64,000 bases of DNA, taken from assembly GCF_002896855.1 (NCBI RefSeq), contig NZ_CP021850.1, positions 2,195,665 through 2,259,664 on the forward strand. The letters run 5' to 3'. Below the pieces are notes generated by a model, which did no database searches, was not told the origin of the DNA, and was given only the letters and a program-made list of their open reading frames with translations. Below are positions 44,968 to 53,167 of this stretch, piece after piece (within the stretch, counting starts at the first letter, position 1; each line of letters begins with the position of its first letter). Both the position numbers and the translations under genes were made by a program. Origin of the DNA: Clostridium thermosuccinogenes. GTDB lineage: Bacteria; Bacillota; Clostridia; Acetivibrionales; DSM-5807.

Positions 44968-46674
44968 TTAAATCCTCGAGCCCGATATCCTGTTACCTAT
45001 TTTCCTTATCTTGTATTTCAGCATCTCCCCGCTTTGAAAATGCAGAGTCAAATAGACTTCCCCATCCTTCGTTTCTGCAAAAAACTTATCCGTAAGGATT
45101 ACCTTGTTTTTGCCGTAATCCACATGGAAAGCATAATCATATTCCTTGTAGGTAGTCCAATTCTGGGGACCTGCTCCGGAACCGTCTTCATAAGCAGCCT
45201 CCAGTGTAGTCAATACATCCCCGTTGAAATTAACTGTGAAACTGAACCCTCTGCTATCGCCAATAGCGCCGTAAGCCACCGGTTTTTTCACACGGTTGAT
45301 AAACAGGTTCCAGTCAGCACCGGATGAAAACTGAAATTTCAGGGCCGCATTTTGACCGTATTTATCTGTAAGGATGCTCTCAATATAACTGCCCTTTAAA
45401 GTAAGAATATCCCTTTCCAGAAGATAATCCTCACCCCGGACCAGGTATCTGTCTCCATCATGGATGGATTTTAATCTGTTGCCATTAAAGATCATCTTCA
45501 CGGTAATATCCTTTGAACTCTCGTCACCGCTGATGAATATGCGATCCGTTTCAGTATAGGAGCTTCTTCCCGTCCAGGAGGCCTTTATGGTATTGTACAG
45601 GGTTGGGTCGCTCCACTCATAGGTCGTACGATTCATATGCTGACCGTTATCCCAGAGCATCAGAGGAATGTTCTTTTGTTTGGCATAATAGTTTATGTAC
45701 TCGAAATATTTCAGCACTTCGCCATGCTCAACTGCTCCTAAGGATTTGTCAAAGCCCAGCAGCCCATATTCGCCGCAGATGGTGCCGATCCCCTTTGCTG
45801 TAAACTGGTTGTATACCCGGTCAAAGGCGGCTTCCAGCTCGGAAACAACCGTTGCATCCATTGTGGTGGTCCCGGCGATATTTGTGCTGAAAGGCCAGTA
45901 ACCGTAATAATGGAAAGTAGCTATGATGTTTTCATCATTAAGGGACTGAATTGTCTCATAAAGGGAAGCACACCGATCCTCGCTGTCGTTTGTGTTTAAG
46001 GTAGGCAGCAACAGCATACGGGTTGCGTTCATACCTCCGGATTCTCTTACAATCTGATAAAAAGTCCTGTTTACTGTGTCCAGGATTTTCAGCTGTGTTT
46101 CAGTTTCCCCGTTAAAATAAGGCTCATTCAGCGCCTCGAAGCTGAGCTGCTCCGGATAATTTTTAAAATATTCGGCCAGCTGGGTCCAGAGTGCTGAGAA
46201 TTTTTCCAGGGCATCGCCGTCATCGGAGCCGATATTGTATGCCCAGTTCCATGAATCATGATGCAAATTGACAACCACGTACAACCCTTCATCCAAAGCC
46301 CATTTAACCACCTCGGCATAGCGGTTTAAAAATTCTTCATCTATTTTGTAATCCGGCGCATCTCCCGTCCGCATAACACTGGTAAAAGGCATACGAATAC
46401 TGTTAAATCCCTGATCTTTAATAGCTTTAATCAGTTCCTTCGTTACCGGCGGATTTCCCCAGCTTGTTTCCCCCCTGTCTCCACCTGTGTCAAAGGAATC
46501 AAAAGTGTTACCCAGGTTCCATCCCGGATTCATCTTGTCCACATAGGCTTGGGAAACTGTCTTCTTCCCGCTGTCATCCTTTTCATTTTCCACTTTCACA
46601 TTCAATGATGCCATGTCCGACAACAAAATGGCAGGAACCATCAATACCACAAATAACTTTTTAAAATTTACCAT
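44968..46674 (-). CDS. Secreted endoglucanase: GH5 (subfamily 4-like) + X2 + CBM46
   Basis: This exported enzyme cuts beta-1,4-glucan chains inside xyloglucan or cellulose. A signal peptide (residues 1-25) is followed by the GH5 barrel (about 40-370) with acid/base Glu184 (FEALNEPY) and nucleophile Glu302 (ICGEYGLLG). An X2 (Ig-like, CBM_X2) module (about 374-460) and a CBM46 (about 462-560) follow. The same order occurs in Bacillus Cel5B, where CBM46 helps form the xyloglucan site. There is no dockerin, so it is a free enzyme. GGAG precedes the ATG. Confidence 0.9.
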   Translation of the reverse strand: MVNFKKLFVVLMVPAILLSDMASLNVKVENEKDDSGKKTVSQAYVDKMNPGWNLGNTFDSFDTGGDRGETSWGNPPVTKELIKAIKDQGFNSIRMPFTSVMRTGDAPDYKIDEEFLNRYAEVVKWALDEGLYVVVNLHHDSWNWAYNIGSDDGDALEKFSALWTQLAEYFKNYPEQLSFEALNEPYFNGETETQLKILDTVNRTFYQIVRESGGMNATRMLLLPTLNTNDSEDRCASLYETIQSLNDENIIATFHYYGYWPFSTNIAGTTTMDATVVSELEAAFDRVYNQFTAKGIGTICGEYGLLGFDKSLGAVEHGEVLKYFEYINYYAKQKNIPLMLWDNGQHMNRTTYEWSDPTLYNTIKASWTGRSSYTETDRIFISGDESSKDITVKMIFNGNRLKSIHDGDRYLVRGEDYLLERDILTLKGSYIESILTDKYGQNAALKFQFSSGADWNLFINRVKKPVAYGAIGDSRGFSFTVNFNGDVLTTLEAAYEDGSGAGPQNWTTYKEYDYAFHVDYGKNKVILTDKFFAETKDGEVYLTLHFQSGEMLKYKIRKIGNRISGSRI

Positions 46675-46714
46675 ACCGATCTCCTTTCCATTAATTACTA
46701 AAAATTAATAAAGT

Positions 46715-46800
46715 GGGGGGAGTCAAATAGACGTAAGCAACAATGACCGCCTTGCACGGCGGAAATTGCAAGACCTAGCCGAATCCCCGGGCGAAACGAG
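46715..46800 (-). other. Structured element in the endoglucanase leader, unexplained
   Basis: The stretch just upstream of the GH5 gene has an unusually GC-rich, palindromic build: GGGGGGA at 46716 and TCCCC at 46783 can close a domain holding CCGCC/GGCGG (46747-46762) and alternative CTTGCA/TGCAAG pairing. I do not recognise the class. Confidence 0.35.
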
Positions 46801-46827
46801 TTTACTTAAACCGAATTATCGCTAATC

Positions 46828-47040
46828 TTATACAGAGGATTGTTTAATCAATTTAATTACCCTGTTTGCCCCGGGAGAGAGCCTTAAGTTTAAAATCAGC
46901 CTGTCACCTTCCTGCCATCCTTCAATGACGCTGCTGCTGACCATGTCCTTGGCGGCTGTATAGCCTTTTCTCAGTTCTATCCTGACTTCATCGTACCATG
47001 GTTGAAAGGAATGAGGGCTTTGTGAAAAATCCGAAAGCCC
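46828..47040 (-). pseudogene. Orphan C-terminal reading frame (decayed gene)
   Basis: Seventy codons are open without any ATG or ribosome site and end in TAA. The predicted peptide has a normal protein look: PWYDEVRIELRKGYTAAKDM, then SVIEGWQEGDRLILNLRLSP and GANRVIKLI. This resembles the last beta domain of a sugar-active enzyme. It lies between the SBP terminator and the GH5 leader. Seen: open frame with protein-like composition. Inferred: remnant of a deleted gene. Family not identified. Confidence 0.55.
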
Positions 47041-47044
47041 TCAT
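47011..47044 (-). terminator. Terminator of importer 2 operon
   Basis: On the minus strand ATGAGGGCTTT and AAAGCCCTCAT form a perfect 11-bp stem with a 12-base loop, followed by a T-rich tail, 40 bases beyond the SBP stop. Confidence 0.8.
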
Positions 47045-47086
47045 CCTGAAAATATCAAAGGATTGCAACTCTATTCTTTTTTCTTT

Positions 47087-48871
47087 CTATTGCTTGGATT
47101 CATTCTCCAAGGAAGTCCTGATTCTCGCCTGCTCCTGCTGGAATTCCACGCACTGCTGGTATCCGTAGTCATTGGCTTTCTGTATCATCTCTTCCACAAT
47201 GGATTCAAACTCGTCATCATTCTTGGCATAAATAGCCTTCCACGAATAAGTCTTGATAGTTTCGGCTACTTGATTCCATTTAAAAGTCAGTTCATCGCTT
47301 TTTGGCGGCTCGGAATAACTGGTGCCGATAGATATGGAAATATAGCCGTTCTTTTCCAGGTATTCATTTACGTCCAGGGCGCCGGTAAAGTTCCTCCAAT
47401 CCTGCTCAATTTCCTTGACCGGCCTGGAAAGCCTGGTTTCCCACCGGTTAGAATTGTACGTATCCCCGTTGGAAGCTTCGGGGTTTACAGCATCCTTCGA
47501 CCATGTGGTATTGTTTATTTTGTTTGTGCCATCGTTAAAAGTTCCGCTGTAACCATTTGTCATCTGAGTCTCCCCATCTTTCTGGGTGGCCTCACCTAAT
47601 TCTGTCAGATATGGCCTTCCCTGATCGTCGTAATCCCAGGTTACACCTTTTGGCCCATAGAAACTGACCATCGTCCCCTCCGGCGTTGACAACCAGTTGA
47701 TTATCGCCATGCATAGCTCAGGATAATTTGTTTTGGCGCCTATCGTCCATACGCGATTGCCTCCGTTGATATTGAGTCCATAGCATAAATTCTTTTGGTC
47801 ATTGGCAGCCAGAGGCATCATAGCTTTGCCCTTGTCCAGATGATCATCGTTGTTGTATACGCCGCTGGCCATCCAGTCAAATATATTGAAAAATGCAGCG
47901 CCGGTTTTGTACTTTTCTATCATCTCGTCATAGGTCTGGGTCATGGAGTCAGGATCCAGCAGGCCTCGCTGGTACAGTTGGTTATAGAACTTTAAGGCTC
48001 GTAGATACATTCCGTCTTTTTTCAAGGCATCCTCGTAAGTCTGGGTGTTAACATTATAAAGTCCAAATCCGAATTCATCATATCCATAAAGCGCCCCTGT
48101 AGCCTTGACCATCATTACCATATTTCCGTCCCAGTCCGGGAAAAGGGAAACACCGTAAGTTTTTCCGCCCGTATCAGAAGTCGGCTCTAGTTGTACCATT
48201 TTCTCCAACAGATCAACAAAATCCTCCAGTGTATTTACTTCAGGATAGCCCAGCTTCTTATACAGATCCCACCGGATATCCGGGCGATAGAAGAACGCCT
48301 CATGCTCGCTGGAGCTGCTTCCCACATTGTGTCCGAAGCCATACAGTTTCCCGTCGGGAGAGATTTTTTTGTTCTTTTCCAGAGCCTTCTGCATGTTTTC
48401 CTTGATGTATGCCCCGTAATCCTGGAGCAGATTGTCTTCTTCCCAGTCCAGCAAAAGCCCTGCGTTGATGGCTTGCAAGTATTCATCGCTGTCATTGCCA
48501 AATACCACTATATCTCCCAGATTGCCGGACTCCATACGGGTAGCGAAAGTTCCCTCCCCTTCGTTGATGATATTCAGCTTTACATTAAATTTCTCTTTTA
48601 TCACCTGGCCAAACCAGCCAATCTGTTCCCCCGAGTAGTTTGCCAGCTGAGTATATACATCGAGCGTTATCGTATCCTTCGGGATTATATCAGCCAGGTT
48701 GTCCTTTGCACCTTCCTCAGAGCTCCCGCCGGTGTCATCTTTCGAAGCTTCACTTGTGCCTGAAGGTTCTGTCGTACTGTCCTGCCCATTCTTAGCTCCA
48801 CCGCAGGCCATCACTGAGAGAGCCATACAGAAAAGGAGCAGAACAGCTAAAAAATTTTTCATTTTTTTCAT
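47087..48871 (-). CDS. Sugar-binding lipoprotein of ABC importer 2
   Basis: This is an extracellular solute-binding protein. The lipobox is SVMACGG (lipid Cys at about residue 23), followed by a Gly/Ser/Glu-rich linker and a roughly 540-residue binding fold of the LplA type. The longest ORF starts at 48979; the ATG at 48871 follows GGGAGG and directly precedes the signal peptide. It is the third gene behind the two permeases. The ligand cannot be told from the sequence; a large oligosaccharide is typical of this size. Confidence 0.92.
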   Translation of the reverse strand: MKKMKNFLAVLLLFCMALSVMACGGAKNGQDSTTEPSGTSEASKDDTGGSSEEGAKDNLADIIPKDTITLDVYTQLANYSGEQIGWFGQVIKEKFNVKLNIINEGEGTFATRMESGNLGDIVVFGNDSDEYLQAINAGLLLDWEEDNLLQDYGAYIKENMQKALEKNKKISPDGKLYGFGHNVGSSSSEHEAFFYRPDIRWDLYKKLGYPEVNTLEDFVDLLEKMVQLEPTSDTGGKTYGVSLFPDWDGNMVMMVKATGALYGYDEFGFGLYNVNTQTYEDALKKDGMYLRALKFYNQLYQRGLLDPDSMTQTYDEMIEKYKTGAAFFNIFDWMASGVYNNDDHLDKGKAMMPLAANDQKNLCYGLNINGGNRVWTIGAKTNYPELCMAIINWLSTPEGTMVSFYGPKGVTWDYDDQGRPYLTELGEATQKDGETQMTNGYSGTFNDGTNKINNTTWSKDAVNPEASNGDTYNSNRWETRLSRPVKEIEQDWRNFTGALDVNEYLEKNGYISISIGTSYSEPPKSDELTFKWNQVAETIKTYSWKAIYAKNDDEFESIVEEMIQKANDYGYQQCVEFQQEQARIRTSLENESKQ

Positions 48872-49003
48872 CCAGATTCCTCCCTTTTTAATTTTTATTT
48901 TGAATTTCGCGCCTTTGAGCTGCGCATAAAGCCTCATATTCCGTTTGGCAGGCGCGATAAATGAAGACAGCATCAGCATGAAGCAGCAGCATCCATTACG
49001 GAG

Positions 49004-49957
49004 TTAACCTTTTACAGCACCAATCATGATCCCTTTTATGAAATAGCGCTGCATAAAGGGATAAACCAACAATATAGGAAGAATTGTGACCATAGCTACC
49101 GTCAGCTTAACTGTCCTGGCATTCAAAACAGAATTTAAAACGCTGGTGTTTACTGAGCCTCCTGAATTCATGAGCGCCGAAAGATTTGATGTGCTGGTAA
49201 GATAAATATACAGCCTGTATTGCAGCGTATATAGCTCAGGTTTTCCTGACATCAGTATCATAGAATCGGTAAAGCTGTTCCAGTGCCCTACAGCGCCAAA
49301 AATAGCAATAGTCGCCAAAATAGGCTTACTCAACGGCCAAATTATACGGGTGAATATCGTCAAATATCCGGCGCCGTCTATAAATGCGCTTTCTTCCAAC
49401 TCCGACGGAATAGATTCAATATAGGTCTTAACCAGTATTATATTAAACGGCGCAACTATTCCCGGAATCACATATCCCCAGAAATTGTTTGTAAGCCCCA
49501 GCATGGACATGTTCATATACCATGGTATAAGTCCGGCATTAAAATACATGGTAACAATGAAAAGGCGGTAAATAAACCTGCGTCCCCACATTTCCTTTTT
49601 TGTTACCAGGTAGCCGACAAAGGCTGAAGCCGCAACCATGAAGGACGTGCCCAGAATAGTCCTTCCCACCGATACCAGAACCGATGTGCCGAGACTGTTC
49701 ACATTGACCAGGGATATATAATTGTTGAAATGAATCCCCACAGGGTACCATTTAATTTGACCGGTACGTACAAGCTCATTATCGCTTATCGTGTTGATGA
49801 ACAGATAGTAAAACGGGAACACACATATTAAAGTGAATAAAGTGAAAAATATATAATTCAGTATGCTAAATATAATGTCCCCCGCAGAAAGCTTGAATCT
49901 TCTTTTCGCAACACCACCAGGCATTAATCCCCTTTTATTTTCTGCCACAGGTTCCAT
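49004..49957 (-). CDS. ABC importer 2 permease (LplC/YtcP type)
   Basis: This is a six-helix permease with the EAA loop EESAFIDGAGYLTIFTRIIWPLSK and the group's ending RYFIKGIMIGAVKG. The start at 49957 follows AAGGGGTG; the longest ORF begins at a TTG seven codons earlier. It lies between the other permease and the SBP gene. No ATPase gene is nearby. Confidence 0.92.
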   Translation of the reverse strand: MEPVAENKRGLMPGGVAKRRFKLSAGDIIFSILNYIFFTLFTLICVFPFYYLFINTISDNELVRTGQIKWYPVGIHFNNYISLVNVNSLGTSVLVSVGRTILGTSFMVAASAFVGYLVTKKEMWGRRFIYRLFIVTMYFNAGLIPWYMNMSMLGLTNNFWGYVIPGIVAPFNIILVKTYIESIPSELEESAFIDGAGYLTIFTRIIWPLSKPILATIAIFGAVGHWNSFTDSMILMSGKPELYTLQYRLYIYLTSTSNLSALMNSGGSVNTSVLNSVLNARTVKLTVAMVTILPILLVYPFMQRYFIKGIMIGAVKG

Positions 49958-50016
49958 GCTTTTGCACCCCTTGCTCAATAGAGTTTAAAAATAACCGAAG
50001 GCTTTTTATAGGAGGC

Positions 50017-51468
50017 TTATATTATGCTCTCCCCTCGAAAAGATTTAGACACCCTGTTTGCTCCAAACAGCAGAGTTATGCTGATGAGCGATTTCAACAT
50101 CCCCACTACGGTTGCCAAAGGTATATTCCCGGAGCCTCCGCTGCCAAGGCCCAAAACATATACATAAAGGTCAAGAACCTCTATGGTATCCTTATTTGCT
50201 GCATTTTTGAACACAAAATACTGGTCCATGCCGTTGGACAATATACCTGCTATGGACAGCAACAGCAATACGAAGAAAGTGGGCATCAGCCCGGGCACCG
50301 TAATATACCACATTCTTTTAAACCGCCCGGCTCCGTCTATAGTTGCCGCTTCATATAATTGTTGGTCTATACTTGCCGCTCCTGCTGTATATATTATTGC
50401 ATTCCAGCCGAGGCTTTTCCATGTTCCCCAGGCCCACATTTTCAGCCATATATGCTCGCTGCTCATCAAATAGTTAGTTCCTTTTTCAATAATCCCCAAA
50501 TCTCCCAGAACAGCATTTACAAAGCCTTCTGTGGAAAACAGCGCAAAGGCGAAGCTATAAACCAGCACCCAACTTATAAAATTCGGTATGGTGGAAAAGG
50601 TCTGAACAATTCTGCGAAATTTGCCGGCGCTTATCTCCAGCAGAAATATGGCAAAGGCCATGGGAAGCCATGAAGTGATAATTCCAAGGCCGCTCATTGC
50701 CAGGGTATTCCTTATCACCCTCAGTATATCGGCACTGGTTGCCGGGTTCTCAAACAAATAAGTAAACCATTTAAAGCCGACAAAATTCTCCCTTGTCAGG
50801 CCGGAACCGGGTTTATAGTCAAAGAACGCATATCTCCATCCCCAAAGAGGCAGATAGGAAAATACGAAACAGAGTATGACAAAAGGCAGCATCATCAAAA
50901 ACAGTCTATATTTGGCCTCCATCTCATACCTGTCCTGCGGGACAGGCTTAGGCAATGTTATGGTATTGATGAGGCCCAGGAGGAAAGTTAAGGCAAGAAG
51001 TCCCAGGAATACCCAAAAACCTTTTGCAAACATAGGCTCTATTCTATCCGGATTGGCAGTCCTGGAGAATTGATCATAAACCCTCGTCAAGAGCAAAAGC
51101 GGCATAAGGCTTAAAATTGAAGCTATTGCAATTATCTTGGTCCCCAGTCTTTTTAGCCGTCTTTTTCCCAGCGTAATGCAGCATCCTGCCGCTATCACCG
51201 CTATGCCGACAAGCAGCAGCAATGAGGAGATATAAAGCATATCAAGGGTTTTCCTCTCAACCCATCCTCTGTTCAAGGCACGGGTAAATCCCGATATGAT
51301 CGAAGAACGAGAAAGGGACATGGTTACCAGAGCAGAATTTTTATTGATTAAACCGCTCATTCTGGCGGGATTTAGAGAAGGCACCACAGCAGAGAACAAA
51401 AGCAAAATAATTATCGTCCTAAGAAAACTCATCAAAACATAGCCGTTTTTTTGATGCTCTCTTTCCAT
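50017..51468 (-). CDS. ABC importer 2 permease with long N-terminal membrane extension
   Basis: The C-terminal 290 residues are an LplB/YteP-type permease (RYRLFLMMLPFVILCFVFSYLPLWGWRYAFFDYKPG and EAA loop YEAATIDGAGRFKRMWYITVPG). Before it lies an extra 190 residues with about four hydrophobic segments (15-32, 78-100, 112-128 and 150-170) absent from the usual 300-residue permease and from its counterpart at 28538. GGGGTG precedes the ATG. It is the first gene of the operon, downstream of LacI. The role of the extension is unknown. Confidence 0.88.
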   Translation of the reverse strand: MEREHQKNGYVLMSFLRTIIILLLFSAVVPSLNPARMSGLINKNSALVTMSLSRSSIISGFTRALNRGWVERKTLDMLYISSLLLLVGIAVIAAGCCITLGKRRLKRLGTKIIAIASILSLMPLLLLTRVYDQFSRTANPDRIEPMFAKGFWVFLGLLALTFLLGLINTITLPKPVPQDRYEMEAKYRLFLMMLPFVILCFVFSYLPLWGWRYAFFDYKPGSGLTRENFVGFKWFTYLFENPATSADILRVIRNTLAMSGLGIITSWLPMAFAIFLLEISAGKFRRIVQTFSTIPNFISWVLVYSFAFALFSTEGFVNAVLGDLGIIEKGTNYLMSSEHIWLKMWAWGTWKSLGWNAIIYTAGAASIDQQLYEAATIDGAGRFKRMWYITVPGLMPTFFVLLLLSIAGILSNGMDQYFVFKNAANKDTIEVLDLYVYVLGLGSGGSGNIPLATVVGMLKSLISITLLFGANRVSKSFRGESII

Positions 51469-51516
51469 AAGTATTTCACCCCTAGAAAAATGATTTAGCT
51501 GAATCGGTCTATGAAA

Positions 51517-52527
51517 TCAACGGGCAAATCCTACCGACTGTTCCGCCAACAGCTCTCCTTTTATGACAATTGGTACCAAGTTAGGATTTTGCGCATGTTT
51601 TATATTGAAAATCAACAGCTTTGCAGCTTCTCTTCCTATCCTGCCGGTGTCCTGACGAATCGTAGCCAGTCTCGGATAGATAAGTTGGGAATACACAACA
51701 CCGTCATATCCTGTTATGGAAATGTCCTCCGGAACCTTTAAACCGGCTTCCCTTATAGCTTCTATCGCTCCGAATGCCGATACGTCATCGGGGAGCAAAA
51801 TGCAAGTCGGCCTGTCTTCCATCCTCAATAGCTTTTCAGTGGCTTTTTTTGCCGTATGGGGATTTGCATACAGGCTTTCCAGCATGTATTCCCGCTTTAT
51901 CTCCAAGCCCAATCCCCTCATGGTGTCAACATAGCCATTTATACGCTGTTGAGTGACATAAGAATCCGTACCGTGGACAAAGGCTATCTTTTTATGCCCC
52001 TTCGAATGCACATAACGCACCAGTTCAGACATATCATTCCTGTTATCGGACAATACGCAACCACAACCGGGAAAAATATAGTCTATGCTGACCACCGGCA
52101 CATCGCTTCCGGCAAGTTCCTGCACTTCAGGCTCATCCGGCTCTACACAGGCAATGCAAACTCCTTCTATGCCCCTGAATTTGCAGTTCTGCAGCAGGGT
52201 TATCGTCTGCTTGCCGTAGCGTTTATGGATAAATGTTATATTATAGCCTCTCTCCTCAGCCTCGCTTTTGAAGCTGTTGAGCACATGGGAAAAATACAAA
52301 TGCGTAAGCCCGTTGTGCTGGTCGTCCGCAAACAATATTCCAAGGGTGAAAGTACGGTTGGTTTTTAAAGCCCGGGCACTTGCATTAGGTACATATCCCA
52401 GTTCTTTTGCCGTTTCAATCACCTTGCGGCGGGTTTCTTCCTTGACATAGCTGTAACCGTTCAACGCCTTGCTTACGGTCGATACAGAAAGCCCACATTT
52501 TGAAGAAATATCACGAATACTTACCAT
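51517..52527 (-). CDS. LacI-family regulator
   Basis: This is a repressor with a LacI helix-turn-helix (SIRDISSKCGLSVSTVSKALNGYSYVKEETRRKVIETAKELGYVPNASARALK) and a periplasmic-binding-like effector domain (about 62-336). It lies 48 bases upstream of importer 2 on the same strand and likely controls that operon and itself. A weak AGGATGG precedes the ATG. A palindromic operator overlaps a promoter at 52890-52939. Confidence 0.93.
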   Translation of the reverse strand: MVSIRDISSKCGLSVSTVSKALNGYSYVKEETRRKVIETAKELGYVPNASARALKTNRTFTLGILFADDQHNGLTHLYFSHVLNSFKSEAEERGYNITFIHKRYGKQTITLLQNCKFRGIEGVCIACVEPDEPEVQELAGSDVPVVSIDYIFPGCGCVLSDNRNDMSELVRYVHSKGHKKIAFVHGTDSYVTQQRINGYVDTMRGLGLEIKREYMLESLYANPHTAKKATEKLLRMEDRPTCILLPDDVSAFGAIEAIREAGLKVPEDISITGYDGVVYSQLIYPRLATIRQDTGRIGREAAKLLIFNIKHAQNPNLVPIVIKGELLAEQSVGFAR

Positions 52528-52676
52528 AAGTTTAAACCATCCTGATTTTTCAGCATAATATCCTTATTATAAAGATGCTTTGGCGCCACAACATGCTAAG
52601 GCTTCGAAATCAAAAACCGGCGGTCACATCATGCCCGCTCCCAAGGAGCGGTATTATCTTTTCAAAATGATCTGTA

Positions 52677-52865
52677 TTAAAAACTTTTTCTAAGCTGGAT
52701 ATACTGGAAACTTTTTAATTGAACATGCGACATCGGTTTTGCCTCTATCCTTTTACCGTCTAAAAAGATTTTGCCAAACAGTGAAAAGGCAGATGCCTCC
52801 AGCTGCAATTTTCTATTGATAATACCAATAAAGCTGTTATCCCTGCTACATTTAGACTGCTTAAA
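52677..52865 (-). pseudogene. Orphan C-terminal reading frame in the LacI leader
   Basis: Sixty-two codons are open without a start or ribosome site and end in TAA. The peptide reads like a real protein end: SFIGIINRKLQLEASAFSLF, then GKIFLDGKRIEAKPMSHVQL and KSFQYIQLRKSF. It lies just downstream of the promoter at 52910-52939. Seen: open frame. Inferred: the tail of a sugar-related gene lost by rearrangement, or a leader coding region with an unusual start. Confidence 0.5.
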
Positions 52866-52889
52866 TCAGTATTCTGTCTGAAAACGTTT

Positions 52890-52915
52890 TATTATGTACT
52901 TGCAAGTACATAATA
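52890..52915. promoter_or_regulatory. Perfect 26-bp palindrome, candidate operator
   Basis: TATTATGTACTTG is followed by its exact complement. The right arm covers the -10 box of the promoter at 52910-52939, and a second LacI-like palindrome, AAAACGTTTT, abuts it at 52881-52890. Likely site of the LacI protein encoded downstream. Confidence 0.75.
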
Positions 52916-52939
52916 TCATTTATTTATGTGTTTTGTCAA
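52910..52939 (-). promoter_or_regulatory. Sigma-A promoter upstream of LacI and importer 2
   Basis: On the minus strand: TTGACA (52939-52934), an 18-base spacer and TATTAT (52915-52910). The transcript would have a 380-base leader before LacI. Confidence 0.75.
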
Positions 52940-52962
52940 TACCATCCTTCGGATTTGCATGG

Positions 52963-52975
52963 CAAATTTACGAAC
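52963..52975. repeat. Target site duplication, left
   Basis: CAAATTTACGAAC directly before the IS; the same 13 bases follow it at 54757-54769. An inverted repeat ATTTGC-ATG-GCAAAT (52953-52967) overlaps this site in the target. Confidence 0.85.
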
Positions 52976-53016
52976 GTTTAATTGAAAAAGTTATTTCCAC
53001 CCCAAATTCATAGACA

Positions 53017-53074
53017 GTGGAATTTAGTTTTGCAAATCGCTAGAAATGAGAAAGGTGGAAGTTACTTTTGCAAA
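53017..53074 (+). repeat. Subterminal repeats at the IS left end
   Basis: Two copies of the pattern GTGGAANTTANTTTTGCAAA at 53017-53036 and 53055-53074. Two more lie at the right end (54523-54542 and 54712-54731). Likely transposase-binding sites. Confidence 0.75.
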
Positions 53075-53167
53075 GATCACACTGTTCCTATTTTCTTGTG
53101 AAAGCTGGAATATTGTCTCTCAAAAAGCTATGATATATATGGTGGTGCCTCTGAAGGGGGTACATAT

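Noticed and set aside
46770-46810. A hammerhead ribozyme suggested by CGAAAC
   Set aside because: The required CTGATGA core is absent at the right distance on that strand.
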